The notes: generated by a model from the letters alone, not told the origin. A stretch of 64,000 bases of DNA from Monodelphis domestica (GCF_027887165.1 NC_077227.1:439199612-439263611); one strand, 5' to 3'; positions 22,630 to 34,047 are shown, numbered from the stretch's first letter. Numbers and translations: made by a program.

Positions 22630-23458
22630 AAGCAAGTCTATTGAGCATCTACTATGTGCCAGACACTGGGCTAAGTGTTTTACAAATATTATTGCATTTG
22701 AGGTTCTTAACAACCCTGTAAAATAAATGCTATTATGATCCTCATTTTATAGTTGAGGAAACTGAGGCAGACTGAGATTTTTTTAAATATAATTTTATTT
22801 TAAAACTATTTTACCATAGTTATATGATTCATGTTCTCTCCCTCTCTTCTTCTCTCCCCTCTCCCAGAGCTGACAAGCAATTCCACTGGGTTTTACAGAT
22901 ATTATCATTCAAAACCTAATCCATCCAAAAACACCAAATCATCTGCCCAAATATCACATGTTTTCTTCTGCCTTTCTACCCCCACAGTTCTTTCTCTGGA
23001 CGTGGATAGTGTTCTTTCTCAGAAGTCCCTCAGAATTGTCCTGGATCATTGCATTGCTGTTGGAAGCAAAGTCTATTATTACATTTGATCAATGTAATCA
23101 CAATGCTTCCATTTCTGTGTACAATGTTCTCCTGGTTCTGCTCATTTCACTCAGCATCAGTTCATGTAGGTCTTTTCAGTTCTTAAAGAAATCAAGCAAT
23201 TCATCATTCCTTATAGCACAAAGGTATTCAATCGCCATCATATACCACAATTTGTCCAGCCATTCCCCAATTGAGGGACATCCCCTCAGTTTCCAATTTT
23301 TGCCACCACAAAAAATGCAACTACACATATTTTTGTACAAACAGATCCTCTCCTATTTTTATGAGATTTGTGTCCAAGGTCACACAGCTATAAAATATCT
23401 GAAGCTAGATTTGAATTCAGATTTTCTTGACTTTAGGTTCAGCTACCCTAACTGCCTT
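22630..23458 (-). repeat. MIR/THER-type CORE-SINE split by an L1
   Basis: Left part 22630-22780 (GCATCTACTATGTGCCAGAC through GAGGAAACTGAGGCAGACTG) and right part 23362-23458 (GTCCAAGGTCACACAGCTAT through TTCAGCTACCCTAACTGCC) are continuous MIR sequence. An L1 sits between them with a clean target-site duplication. Confidence 0.85.
22781..23361 (-). mobile_element. 5'-truncated L1 3' end inserted in a MIR
   Basis: Reverse L1 3' UTR (TTTTACCATAGTTATATGAT, GCAATTCCACTGGGTTTTAC) and ORF2 C-terminus remnants (CATTCCCCAATTGAGGGACA). Flanked by TGAGATTT at 22773-22780 and 23362-23369, an exact 8-base target-site duplication, which fixes both ends. Confidence 0.92.
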
Positions 23459-23574
23459 AAAAAGGCACTAAATAAATATTTGAAGAACTTATTGACAGTG
23501 GAACTGAGAGGGAGGCAGAACTTTCTAGTTTCACTGCCTAAAACTAATTGAGAGAGACAACATCACAGGGAGAA

Positions 23575-23835
23575 AACTCAGATGTCATCTCAACTAACCC
23601 TTGCATTTTATAGATGAGGGAACTGAGCCCACAGAGGTTAGCAACTTGTCCAGTGTCATACAGGCAAAATAAAAGAGCTGTGATTAGAATCCAGATCCTC
23701 TGACTCCCAAACCATCATTCTTTCCATTGTATTCCATTGGAAGGCATTTATTTAGTATCTCCCATGTGCCAGTGGGATTATATACACAAAAGTGAGAAAA
23801 TATCTGTCCTCAAGGAGCTTATCTTCTGCTGCAGT
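23575..23835 (-). repeat. MIR fragment followed by L2 3' fragment
   Basis: 23575-23735 is reverse MIR (TTTTATAGATGAGGGAACTG, ACTTGTCCAGTGTCATACAG, CATTCTTTCCATTGTATTCC). 23736-23835 is antisense L2 tail (TTTAGTATCTCCCATGTGCC, TCCTCAAGGAGCTTATCTTC). Confidence 0.7.
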
Positions 23836-24432
23836 TCCCCATCTGTGAACTATCTCTAAGATTAGAGAATTGAGAGATATATTGCATAGAAGACCCAAAT
23901 TATGGCATACCAGGGTTATTGAAAATAAGTGAGATGATATTTAGAAGGTAACATATGCCTTCAGGCTAAAAGGTCTTTGACATTAATGCCCTATTTAAAG
24001 AGTAGTTATTGCAGTCCATCCCCTTTTAACATCCCTCCATATAAGTAAGTTCCTGTGGTCATTTGACCCAAGCAGTTCTTAGAAAATCGATTTGACTTTA
24101 AGCTGTTTACTTCCTCACTTTTGGAGGAAAGATCAATATACAGAAATACCTTTGAGTCTAATATTCAAGAATACTTGAAGCAGGTTTTATGCTCTAACAA
24201 ACGTGAATCATTAGTTCTTCCCTATCACAGGGAGAACAACATTCAGGAGCGTGGGCTGCTTTTGTTTCCCCAAATCAAGTTTGCATCTGAATTATGTTCC
24301 TTCTCATGAGTTTTGACTCATGTGATAATCAGCTTACTGTGACAGTTTCTGAGAGAGACATCTCATTGTTTTCTTTATTCAAGGAAAAAATAATCGGTGT
24401 CAATGATGCTTTTGAAGGTTCTGTTTTCCTAT
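23836..24432. other. Intergenic sequence, no feature recognised
   Basis: A MIR-like tail may be present at 23900-23960 (CAGGGTTATTGAAAATAAG). Nothing else was supportable. Confidence 0.35.
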
Positions 24433-24447
24433 CTTGGAGCTTTCTTT

Positions 24448-25184
24448 TTTTTTTAATTTTATAGTATTTTATTTGATCATTTCCATGCATTATTCATTAA
24501 AGACAAAGATCATTTTCTTTTCCTCCCTCCCACCCCCCGTGGCCGACGCGTGATTCCACTGGGTATCACATGTGTTCTTGATTCGAACCCATTGCCACTT
24601 TGTTAGTATTTGCATTAGAGTGTTCCTTTAGAGTCTCTCCTCTGTCATGTCCCCTCAGCCATTGTAGTCAGGCAGTTGCTTTTCCTCGGTGTTTCTACTC
24701 CCTCAGTTTGTCCTCTGCTTATGGATAGTGTTTTTTCTCCTAGATCCCTGCAGATTGTGCAGGGACATTACACTGCCACTAATGGAGAAGTCCATTACGT
24801 TCGATTATACCACAGTGTATTAATCTCTGTGTACAATGTTCTCCTGGTTCTGCTCCTCTCGCTCTGCATCACTTCCTGGAGGTCGTTCCAGTTTCCATGG
24901 AACTCCTCCACTTTATTATTCCTTTTAGCACAATAGTATTCCATCACCAACATATACTACAATTTGTTCAGCCATTCCCCAATTGATGGGCATCCCCTCG
25001 TTTTCCAATTTTTGGCCACCACAAAGAGCGCAGCTATGAATATTTTGTACAAGTCTTTTTGTCCATTATCTCTTTGGGGTACAAACCCAGCAGTGCTATG
25101 GCTGGATCAAAGGGTAGACATTCTTTTATCGCCCTTTGGGCATAGTTCCAAATTGCCCTCCAGAATGGCTGGATCAGTTCACAA
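24448..25184 (-). mobile_element. 5'-truncated L1 with perfect 15-base target-site duplication
   Basis: Reverse L1 3' UTR and ORF2 C-terminal sequence from the T-run at 24448 to CAGTTCACAA at 25184. Flanks CTTGGAGCTTTCTTT occur at 24433-24447 and 25185-25199 without mismatch. Retained CpGs (GGCCGACGCGTGATTCC near 24541) and close similarity to the copy at 6126-8730 suggest it is one of the younger insertions here. Confidence 0.94.
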
Positions 25185-25199
25185 CTTGGAGCTTTCTTT

Positions 25200-26125
25200 A
25201 CTTGTGGAAGGTATGCTTCTCATTGTGTGGTAGATTTTTCCCTAATTGAGCTCAACCAAAATAGAAACTGATTGTCTTCTCTGACTTCCTTTATTTTAAG
25301 ATCATAGGGTCATAGCTTTGCCATTAGAGAGGACTTGTCTCCCATTTTGCATATGAGATTGTCTCCACTTCTAGGCACATTTGGGAAGCCAGTTGCCCAA
25401 ATTTGGACCCTCTGTGCCATCCTGTTGGTGATATCTAATGTCCTTTTGTCTTTTTCATAGACACCTTTCCAACAGCTGAGAATAGCTGGGGAGAAATTCA
25501 TTCCCTGTGAAGTGTTAGTGACTGGTTTGGCTTAATGGTCTACCTTTTTCTGAATGTATTTACATTTTCAAGTGGGAAAGTGCTTTAAGCCAAAGCAAGG
25601 AATCTTTGGTGGTAGAATTGCAGACATGGATTTGGTAGATCGGCTGTTGTTTGGAAGTTGGGAATGGAAGAGGTTTTTGAGTGATTTTGCCTTATTTCAC
25701 TATTTTCTCTCTTCTATAAGGTCAGCCCTACTTCTGTAACTAGTTCGATAATCATCACCTCTTAAAAAGTTCTATTAAAAAGTCTTTCTGGAAAATGATC
25801 TAAATAATTGCTTTCCAAAATCTTCAGAGTTCTGTAGTAATATGTAACCTGCAGAATGTCTTGGGATAAAATCTGCATGAATAATCACTTTCTACTTATT
25901 TGAGGTCTTACTTCTTCTATGCTTGGTTTCCTTAGTCCTTTTGTTTTTGCTTCTGGCCTAGGGGAGGGCCAAGGCATCCTTGAAGAGACCTGGGAAATGG
26001 ATTACCCAGTGGTGATGCTCTGGGGGGTCCTAGCCTGGAGTCTGTGACAGCTGGCTCAGTGAAGGCCATCAAGAAGTTCCTAGCAGAAAATTCAGACTCT
26101 AAATCTCATCAAATGCAAATACTGG
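25200..26125. other. Intergenic sequence, no feature recognised
   Basis: No gene or confident repeat. GC content rises around 25950-26100 without a recognisable motif set. Confidence 0.4.
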
Positions 26126-26129
26126 AATA

Positions 26130-26500
26130 ATGAATCCAGTGTCCCACTTGGAGTCAGAAAGACAAGTTCAGATCTGGACTGATCAGCAGCTAGTGTCAAA
26201 ATCACCTCAGAGGGCAGCTACTCCAACAATTCCTGCTCATTTTTTTCTTCTTTGTTAAAATAAGGATAGCACCTAGCTGCATGACCTGGGCAAGTCATTT
26301 AACCCCATTTGCCTACTCCTTACCGCTCTTCTGCCTTGTAAGCTATATTTACTCTTGATTCTAAGATAGAAGGTCAGGGTTTCAAAAAAGAAGAAAAGTG
26401 ACCATGATACCTACCTCATGGAGTTGTACTAGAAGTGAATAAGAAAATATATGAAAACTTCAGGTTATAAGTAGATGCCAGTTAGTATTAATGAATTAAT
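26130..26500 (+). repeat. MIR interrupted by a truncated GTAAGGG-type SINE
   Basis: MIR-like flanks (CTTGGAGTCAGAAAGACAAG; later TACCTACCTCATGGAGTTGT) surround 26263-26395. That stretch carries CACCTAGCTGCATGACCTGG, TTACCGCTCTTCTGCCTTG and AAGGTCAGGGTTTC plus A-rich tail, the 3' half of the SINE. Edges are approximate. Confidence 0.6.
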
Positions 26501-26527
26501 AATTAATTAATTTTATACACAGGCATG

Positions 26528-26790
26528 GTCTTTTGGGGGCAGTTAGGTGGTACAGTGAATGGAGTGCTGGCCCTGGAAACAGGAAGAATCATTTTCCTGA
26601 GTTTAAATCTGGTCTCTGACACTAGCTGTGTGACCTAGGAAAGCCACTTTGCCTTCTTTGCCTCAGTTTCCTCAGCTGTAAAATGAACTGGAGAAGGAAA
26701 CAACAAACTACTCCAGTATCTTTGCCAAGAAAAACCTAAATGAGATCAAGAAGAGTTGGATGTAACTGAAAGAACTGAACAACCAAAAAG
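26528..26790 (+). repeat. Mar1-like SINE with RTE-type 3' end
   Basis: GGGGGCAGTTAGGTGGTACA head, ACACTAGCTGTGTGACC core, then ACTCCAGTATCTTTGCCAAG, AAGAGTTGGATGTAACTGA and AACTGAACAACC tail. Confidence 0.88.
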
Positions 26791-26888
26791 TCTTTTTGAC
26801 TTAGTGCCTGTGACATGCAGGAAAGAGGGCTGAATTTGGAGTCAGGAGATCTGGTTTCTAAACCTGTTTTTGTTGCTTACTAACCTTA

Positions 26889-27150
26889 AGGCAGCTTGGT
26901 GATGCAGTGAATAGGGCACTGGGCCCTGAGTCAGGAAGACATGAATTCAAATCACATCTCAGACATTTACTAGCTGTGTGGCCCAGGTCAAGCCATTTAC
27001 CCTCTTTCTGGCTCAGTTTCCTCAACTGTAAAATGGGGATCATAATAATGCCTACATCCCTGGATTGTTGTGAGACTCAAATGAGAATTGTAAAACACTT
27101 AGCATGGTGTCTGGTCCATAGTAAGTGCTTAATAAATGTTGTTTCCTTTC
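26889..27150 (+). repeat. MIR-type CORE-SINE with marsupial head, full length
   Basis: AAGGCAGCTTGGTGATGCAG, CACATCTCAGACATTTACTA, TTCCTCAACTGTAAAATGGG, TGGATTGTTGTGAGACTC and AGTAAGTGCTTAATAAATGT in consensus order. Confidence 0.9.
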
Positions 27151-27154
27151 TTGG

Positions 27155-27310
27155 GCATGTTACTTTTTCTTCTTTTTGCCACAGTGACCACATCTTTAAA
27201 ATGGGGATAATAATCTACTTCCTGCCTCAAGGACTGCTATGAGAACAGCACAGCACTTTGTAAAGTACTTTAAAAGTGTGAAAAGCTACTAAATGGCAAT
27301 AATAAGCAGC
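27155..27310 (+). repeat. MIR-type 3' half
   Basis: GGGCATGTTACTTTTTC, ATCTTTAAAATGGGGATAAT, AAGGACTGCTATGAGAAC, ATGGCAATAATAAGCA. It lacks the tRNA-like head. A further weak MIR patch may lie at 27495-27600. Confidence 0.6.
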
Positions 27311-27799
27311 ACCTGCCTTCCCCACCTCACAGAGGAAACTAGAAAAGTGCTTCACCAGTGTTAAAGCATCATAGAAATCTGAGCTGTTACTGTGACTAAT
27401 AAATATCACATGAAATCAATTGGAAATACTCCCAGTATTTATTGCTTTGAACTTTGGACTAATCTGTAAAATTGAGATAATGAGGCTCTGAGAGGTAAAT
27501 CCACGAACCTGGGTCTTTTGATTTTGAGCTCTGATTCTCCCCCTGACCAGCTCTGTGACCTTGGTCAGAAGGATGGGGCTCTTCTATTCCTTGTACCTTG
27601 CAGCCTCCCTAAGGGAGACAAGGAAATGAATGCTGGTACTGCATCCTTTACAAGGTGGTTGGAAGGAAATGCATTTTTTTTAAGAAGAAAAAATATTTAA
27701 GATTTCCCAAACAGGAGGGGAAAAATAAACAATCCCCTCTACTATTGAAATAAAATCTTTCAAATTATTCTCACCTTAAAATTCTGATAATATAAAACC
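27311..27799. other. Intergenic sequence with weak MIR traces only
   Basis: AGCTCTGTGACCTTGGTCAG near 27550 looks like a MIR core. Nothing else was supportable. Confidence 0.35.
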
Positions 27800-27918
27800 C
27801 AGGGGAATTGCTCACTGGCTACGGGAGGGGGGAAGGAGGAAGAGAGGGAAAGAACATGAATCATGTAACCATGGAAAAATATTCTAAATTAAATAGATAA
27901 ATTCATAAGTAAATAAAT
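27800..27918 (+). mobile_element. L1 3' terminus fragment
   Basis: GGGGAATTGCTCACTGGCTA, ACATGAATCATGTAACCATG and GAAAAATATTCTAAATTAAA match the 3' UTR end of the L1 at 21486-22116. Confidence 0.8.
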
Positions 27919-28111
27919 TTTGATAAGCTGTGGAATATCTAAAGGAAGGAGATCAGGATGGTGAAGAGCCTCAGAATCATGTAGTATGAGAATTTGAATC
28001 ATGCTCTACATCCTCAGGCTAAAAGAAACAACAACAACAAAAAGCAAAACAAAACCCCAGAAAGGATCTATTCTATGCTTATTTGCATATATTCTCTATT
28101 TGTCTGTACTA

Positions 28112-28330
28112 TGTTGTTCAGCTTTATCTGACTCTTTGTGACCCCAGGGATCCATGGGATTTTATTGGCAATCATTTCCTTCTCCAGTGGATCCCTTTGT
28201 CAGGCAGTCAGAGGTTAAATGACTCACCCAGGGTCACAGAGGTAGGAAGTGTCTGAGGATGGATTTGAAATCAGGTCTTCCTGACTCCAGACTTGGTGTT
28301 TTTGATTATTGAACCACAGCATCCTGACAA
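28112..28330 (-). repeat. Mar1-like SINE with RTE-type 3' end
   Basis: Reverse RTE tail GTTGTTCAGCTTTATCTGAC then TCTTTGTGACCCCAGGGA, core CCAGGGTCACAGAGGTAGG, right end AACCACAGCATCCTGAC. Confidence 0.8.
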
Positions 28331-28676
28331 CAATTAGAGCCATTCAAAAGAAGGATGAGCTACTTTAGGAAGCAACAAAATCCTATTTCCTGAAGGTCTT
28401 GAGGCCATGGCAGGCTGACTACTTATTGAGTATATAAGGGAGGCAATTCTCCTAGGAGTAAGTCTTAGGTGGCCTCTGATATTCTTTGCTGACTTTTTGC
28501 TATTTTTTCAAATCTGTGATGGGAATAAATTGCTTTTGGAGCCAAAGTTAGGATCACACACAATTTAGCAACCACCACTATGAAGAAGCAGAGAGCTTGG
28601 AATATGACATGTAAGAGTAAGAATAATGTACACAAAAAACTGAGTATGATCTTATGGGGGAAATGTTCCTTTCATC
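28331..28676. other. Intergenic sequence, no confident feature
   Basis: Perhaps the decayed 3' end of an old LINE near 28360-28500, not assignable. Confidence 0.3.
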
Positions 28677-28930
28677 TAAGCAGCTGGGTGGCATAATGGA
28701 TAGAGTGCCAGCCTGGATTCAGGAAAGTCCAAGTTCAAATCCAAACTCAGGCCCCAGATTTATGACCCTCCATGAGTCATGTAATCTCTGTTTGCCTCAG
28801 TTTCCTCATCTGTAAAATGGTGATAATAATAGTGCCTACCTCCCAGGGTTGTTGTGAGGATCAAATGAGATAAGAACTCTAAAGCACTTAATATAGTCTC
28901 TAGTAAGAACTACATAAATGTTAGCTTTTA
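28677..28930 (+). repeat. MIR-type CORE-SINE, full length
   Basis: AGCAGCTGGGTGGCATAATG, GCCTCAGTTTCCTCATCTGT, GTGCCTACCTCCCAGGG, TTGTTGTGAGGATCAAATG. One of the best preserved MIR copies here. Confidence 0.9.
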
Positions 28931-28959
28931 TTATGTATAGGGGACTTCTAAGCATTCTT

Positions 28960-29945
28960 GATGAAAAGATCAGAACTTTATAGAAAATTTATAATAAAAA
29001 CACAAGAATCAAGAGAAATATGAAAAAGGTAAAGAAGAACAACCAATCATAAGGAATTAAACAAGAATAAACTATTTACATTCTGATATGAAAGGATGAT
29101 ATCAGTCCTCTCTGAGCCTCATCATCAGTGATCAAAGGGGAAGTCAAATTAGATAGAAGGCCTGTTGGGTCTTGATGCCTTTAAAAGAAGAATGGAAAGG
29201 GAGGAGAAGAGAACTACGCTCAGGAGCAGAGTATGGGAGAGAGAGAGAAAGAAGAGGAAGGTTAGGGAAAGTGATCTCATATAATCAGGGCATGCAAACG
29301 AAAGTCTATACAAACACAGAGGAAGTGGGAGAAGTTGACACTTGAATTTGACTCTTATCTGAATTGGTCAAGGAGGCAAAGAATACATACACATATACAT
29401 AGAGTTGGGTACATTTCACTCAACAGGAAAACAGGAGAGAATGGGCAAAAAAGAAAATAAGAGGAAGGAGAAGTTAAGAGAGAAATTAGTTCTAAACAAG
29501 CTCAAAAATATACAAAAACATTTATAGCACCTTTTTTTTTTGCAGTGATAATGAGTTGGAAACTAAGAGGCCTATCAATTGGGGTATGGATGAAAAAGTT
29601 ATAGAATATAAATATGACGAAATTAAGGGGAAAAAAACCCTTACTTTCTGTCTTAATAAAAACTTTAACCCAGAAAGGCAAAGGCTAGGCAAACAGGGTT
29701 AAGGGACTTGTCCAGGGTCACACAGGCGGGAAGTGCCTGAGGCCAGATTCTTCCTGGCTTCAGACCTGGTGCTCCATCTACTGTGCCACCAAGCTGCCCC
29801 TATGATACACTGTAAGAAATGATGAAGGATATGGTTTTAGAAAAATCTGGGAAGACATATGAACTAAAGCAGAGTGAAGTGAGAACCAGGAGAATAATTT
29901 ATATGACAATAACATTGTAAAGACAAAACATCTTTGAAAGATTAT
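28960..29945 (+). mobile_element. Old L1 with internal deletions, split by a SINE
   Basis: 28960-29500 resembles the purine-rich L1 segment between ORF1 and ORF2. 29508-29630 is the ORF2 C-terminal region (CCTATCAATTGGGGTATGGA), and after the SINE it continues 29801-29945 (AGTGAGAACCAGGAGAATAA, AAAGACAAAACATCTTTGAA). Much of ORF2 is missing. Confidence 0.65.
29631..29800 (-). repeat. GTAAGGG-type SINE inserted in L1
   Basis: AAAAAAACCCTTACTTTCTG, GGGACTTGTCCAGGGTCACA, right end GTGCCACCAAGCTGCCCC. L1 reads on across it. Confidence 0.87.
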
Positions 29946-30389
29946 TATTATAGCAATGAGTATTATATTATCACATAATGATATAAAAATAATATTAGTT
30001 ATTAAATAATAGCTTTTATTATAGTAATGATCATTCCAGGATTAAACAAAAAATACAAGCTTTTAAAATTATTATAGTGCCGCCAAAAATGTTATTATTT
30101 TGTTTAAAAATTTTTTTAATTAGTAAAAATGAGCCCTCTCTACAACTCTTCCTCCATTGAGACAAAAGGAAAACAAAATCCCTATTAAAGCATGTGTAAT
30201 CAAGCAAAACAAATCTCTACATGACTACATCCAAAAATAAATGTCTCTACTCTGAGTGTTGGAAACTTCTCTATCAGGAGATGGGTAGCATGTTTCATTG
30301 AAAATCTTCTGGAAATGATGAAGAAACAAACTATAAAAAGAAAGTCTGTCTTCATCTGGGAAACTTAGTGGTAAAGAGAAGAGAATGCT
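29946..30389. other. AT-rich intergenic sequence
   Basis: AT-rich and probably decayed repeat, but no family was recognised. Confidence 0.35.
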
Positions 30390-30770
30390 TGGCCTGGATG
30401 TTGAGTCCTAGGCTCTACTCCTGGTTTTACCATTCCCTAGCTGTGTAGCTTTCAGCAAGTCACCTTTCCCCCCCCCCCCTTTTAAAAACCTTTACCTTCT
30501 GTCTTAGACTTAGTACTGTGTATTGGTTCTAAGGCAGAAGAGCAGTAAGGGCTAGGCAATAGAGAGGTTAATTAAGTGACAGCTAGAAAGTGTCCGAGGC
30601 TAGGTTTGAACCCAGGATCTTTCCATCTCTAATCCTGGCTTTCAATTCCCTAAACCACCCAGCTGTCCCCAGGTCAAATTCCTTTCAGTGGGCTTTGATT
30701 CCCTCTCTGTAAACTGAGGTGAGTTGCATGAGATGATCAGTAAGGTAAGGTCCACATCTAACAGCTTAGA
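30390..30770 (+). repeat. MIR interrupted by a SINE
   Basis: MIR head and core at 30390-30470 (CTAGCTGTGTAGCTTTCAGC) resume at 30671 (TTCCTTTCAGTGGGC, CTCTGTAAACTGAGG, TGAGATGATCAGTAAGG). Confidence 0.7.
30481..30670 (-). repeat. GTAAGGG-type SINE inserted in a MIR
   Basis: AACCTTTACCTTCTGTCTTA, AAGAGCAGTAAGGGCTAGGC, AACCACCCAGCTGTCCCC at the right. A poly-C run lies immediately left. Confidence 0.87.
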
Positions 30771-30841
30771 ATGTTCAGAAAGTGGAAGTGAGGGCAAGTG
30801 AACATAAGGGAGGGTGAATATAAAGTGTCCTGTAAGGATAG

Positions 30842-31240
30842 CATTAGGATGCCTATCAATTGGAGAATGAGTATGCAATGAACAGAGTGAAATATCGCTG
30901 TGCTCTAAGACACAACAAATAGAGTGAATACAGAAAAACAACTAAGTGAAGTAAGCAATGATATAGGTAATGGTTACAACGGAAATGGAAAGAACAACCT
31001 CCAGACAACCATCAAACCTATGAAATTTTAACGAAGCATGATATAAAAAGATACTTCTCCCTACTCCTTTGCAATTAGGGGATATTGCATATAATATCAG
31101 ATTTTTAATGGATGCCTTAGTTGTACTCATTTGTTCCTATTAAAATATTTGTTATAAAGGAGAGCTTTCTGAGAGGTGATTCAGGAAGTAATATATGGGA
31201 AACTTAGGTGATATCAAAACAAAAGGTATCAATAAAATGT
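30842..31240 (+). mobile_element. Old L1 or HAL1-like 3' end
   Basis: GATGCCTATCAATTGGAGAA at the left and an L1-like 3' UTR at the right (TTTCTGAGAGGTGATTCAGG, TGGGAAACTTAGGTG, TATCAATAAAATG). Diverged; the subfamily is unsure. Confidence 0.55.
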
Positions 31241-31574
31241 ATTTTAATTAAAGAATAGTATCATTAGTGGTAATACTCAATGAATTGAGAGGTGAAGAAA
31301 ATAATAAGAACAATCAACATTCCAAAGGGGAATTTTGGGGAGTTGTGAATTTTTTAAAAGACATGTTTGTTCTTTTTAATGATAGTAGAGAAATGCAAAA
31401 CTCAGGGGTAGGGGAGAACAATGATAATAGAGGATGGAGAGAAGGAAGGCCTGTTCATTCCTTATTTTGCTACTGTTTTCTACACCAAGGAGGAAGAGCT
31501 TTAATAGAGAGATAATAAAAGGACACTTCATTGCCCATGATGGAAATCAAAGATTGTGGACAAAAAGCTAGAAG
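31241..31574. other. Intergenic sequence, no confident feature
   Basis: An open frame at 31267-31515 has no recognisable domain. It may be decayed LINE. Confidence 0.35.
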
Positions 31575-31735
31575 GAAGCTTAGGGTTTGTTTTGTCCAAA
31601 ACTCTAATTTTAAAAGTGGAAGAAACTAAAGCTCCAAGAGATAAACTGATTACCTGAGTTTATGGAGTAAGAAACTCATCCAGGATTTTAATCTAGGTCC
31701 TCTTATTCCAAATCCCTAACTTGTTCTACTATATT
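31575..31735 (-). repeat. MIR-type fragment
   Basis: Reverse MIR-like GGAAGAAACTAAAGCTCCAA, AATCTAGGTCCTCTTATTCC. Diverged. Confidence 0.5.
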
Positions 31736-32068
31736 GAAAGAACTGGCAAATGTGATTGTTTGATCTACTATCAGTGATCTCTGAAAGATAGTGGAGAATG
31801 GGAAGAGTGCTACAAGGAGTGAAGAAGGGCAATCCTGATTTTCATAAAAGAAGAATGGAATCTTCAAATTATAGAGCAACGAGATTGTTTTCAATTCCTT
31901 GAAAAATTCTAAAACATATATTAAGGAACTGGTCAATGAACATCTAGGAATGAAAGCCATGCTCACAAAGAGCCAGATGGGCTTAATCAAAAACAGGTCA
32001 TGCCAAATGAACCTTACTTCCTTTCTTGACAGGATTGCTAGGCTGATAGATTAAGGAATATGGCACAT

Positions 32069-32450
32069 TAGTGGTGTCAATCTCAAAAAGAAAGTGATCC
32101 CTGTGGGTCACAGATCGACACTATTTTTGTTGTTCAGTTGTTTCAATCATATCAGACTCTTCACGAGCCCATTTGGAGTTTTCTTGGCAAAGAAATTGGA
32201 GTGGCTTGCTATTTTCTTCTCCAACTCATTTTACTAAGGAGGAAACTGAGGCAGGCAGGCTTAAATGACTTGTTCAGGATCACATGGCTAGTAAGCATCT
32301 GAGGCCAGATTTAGAAAACCACAAATAAACATTATCTATGTTGTATTTTTATTTATTTTGTTAAGCATTTCCCAATTACATATTAATATGGTTTGAGCAG
32401 GAATAGAGAGTTTTACAGATGCATGTGGGTTATAAGTTTGATTTCCACTG
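32069..32450 (+). mobile_element. Short non-autonomous hAT-like DNA transposon
   Basis: Terminal inverted repeats read TAGTGGTGTCAATCTCAAA at the left and, inverted, CAGTGGAAATCAAA at the right. Both are decayed forms of the hAT-type CAGNGGTGTCAAACTC terminus. Internal text ATTTTGTTAAGCATTTCCCA belongs to the same element. No transposase frame. The flanking 8-mers (TGGCACAT, AACATCTA) share only a core, so the duplication has decayed. A Mar1-like SINE sits inside. Confidence 0.65.
32129..32312 (-). repeat. Mar1-like SINE inside the hAT-like element
   Basis: Reverse RTE tail TTGTTGTTCAGTTGTTTC, then GGAGTTTTCTTGGCAAAG, GGAAACTGAGGCAGGCAGG, ending GAGGCCAGATTTAG. Confidence 0.82.
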
Positions 32451-32790
32451 AACATCTATGTTACCAACATTTTATCAAAGTTTTGATGAAGTTTCTCATG
32501 CTATTGCTCTAGAAAATATAGAGCAAGGTAGAGCTGGAGGACCTTGCCATCTATAGGGGAATCCCTTTTTAATTTGTACTCTGTGATGAATCGAATGCAT
32601 AACAGGGTTAGACACTTTGGTGAGCATATACCTCCCTGCTTAATGCCTCATCTAATAACAATGATCAAAGATCAACCAAATAAGCTTATGTCTATTGTAA
32701 TAGATTTTAAGGAATCTTACATAATCCTGATGTATGAATAGGAGCTACCTTAATGGAAGAAAACCTTTATAGCAATATTTTATTCTATGG

Positions 32791-33439
32791 AATCAAAAAC
32801 ATTTTTAATGGTTAATAAATAATGACAGTAAAATCATAATCTATAGCTTTTACTCAATATGTGTTATGGTCTACTATGGAATATCATTTACCAAAGTCTC
32901 ATAGATTTTTTATGCTTTTTTGTTAGAATTAAAATTGTTTTTTATGGTTTTATATTGGTTAGTATTAATAGGTCTGATTTTTAAAATACACTTTTCCTAT
33001 CATTCCTTCCTTCAGTTACCCCTTTAATAAACCCCCCAACACTTTTACAAGTATGTTGGCCCTAGCACAGATTTTCATTGGTCTGATCCATTTTCTTTTC
33101 CTGTCTTTGTTGCCTTTGGTACCATATTGGGTCTGCTTTCCTGTACTGTGGTGTTTACTTTGCAAATCTTTTTTTTTTTGGTCTATTTGTTCACCAAATT
33201 TTAGCTTTGTCCTTAAATCCATTTGGGATGACTTTGCTTAGTTGAGTGTTTCACTAAGTTTTTCTTTAAACAGGTTTTACACACCATGGCTTCTCTGTTT
33301 TATGAGATATACTACTTATAATTTTCCACCATCAACTTTCCCGTTATCTTTTTCCATAACATTTTACAAATGTCTCCTCTCTTGAAGAATTAAGGAGTAT
33401 GGGACTATTATTTATAGAGCCAGACTCAGCTGATATATT
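32791..33439. other. AT-rich intergenic sequence, no feature recognised
   Basis: Open frames on both strands at 33016-33241 are short and unsupported. It may be decayed L1 in antisense. Confidence 0.35.
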
Positions 33440-33505
33440 TAGTCAGTCAATCAATTAACATTTATTAAGTGCCTATTATGTGTCAGGCACAATTCTAGGC
33501 ATATT
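33440..33505 (-). repeat. L2 3'-end fragment
   Basis: AACATTTATTAAGTGCCTAT, TATGTGTCAGGCACAATTCT; antisense L2 terminus bordering a large pyrimidine tract. Confidence 0.7.
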
Positions 33506-33645
33506 GATTAGTTTTGTTGAACTGATTTTTCCCTCTACCTTTTCCTCCTTCTCTTTCCATCTTTCCTTCCTTCCCTTGTTTTTTTGCTCTCTTCTCTCTT
33601 CTCCTCTCTCCTTCCTTTTTTCCTTTCTTTTTCATTCATTCATTA

Positions 33646-34006
<361 letters not shown>

Positions 34007-34047
34007 GCAAAGAATGGCTTTCTGGGTAGGAGGAAGAAATATATTAA

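Larger units (their letters stand above)
31738..32790 (+). repeat. CR1/L3 LINE reverse-transcriptase region, split by a DNA transposon
   Basis: 31738-32068 contains CR1-type RT text: AGAACAATGGAATCTTCAAATTATAGAG near 31850 and AAAACAGGTCATGCC near 31990, whose translation is close to K-N-R-S-C-Q-M-N-L. From 32451 the same gene resumes with TTTTATCAAAGTTTTGATGAA, then GTTTCTCATGC, corresponding to the F-S-K-A-F-D-x-V-S-H motif. The gap 32069-32450 is a later insertion. Stops and indels are many. Confidence 0.72.
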
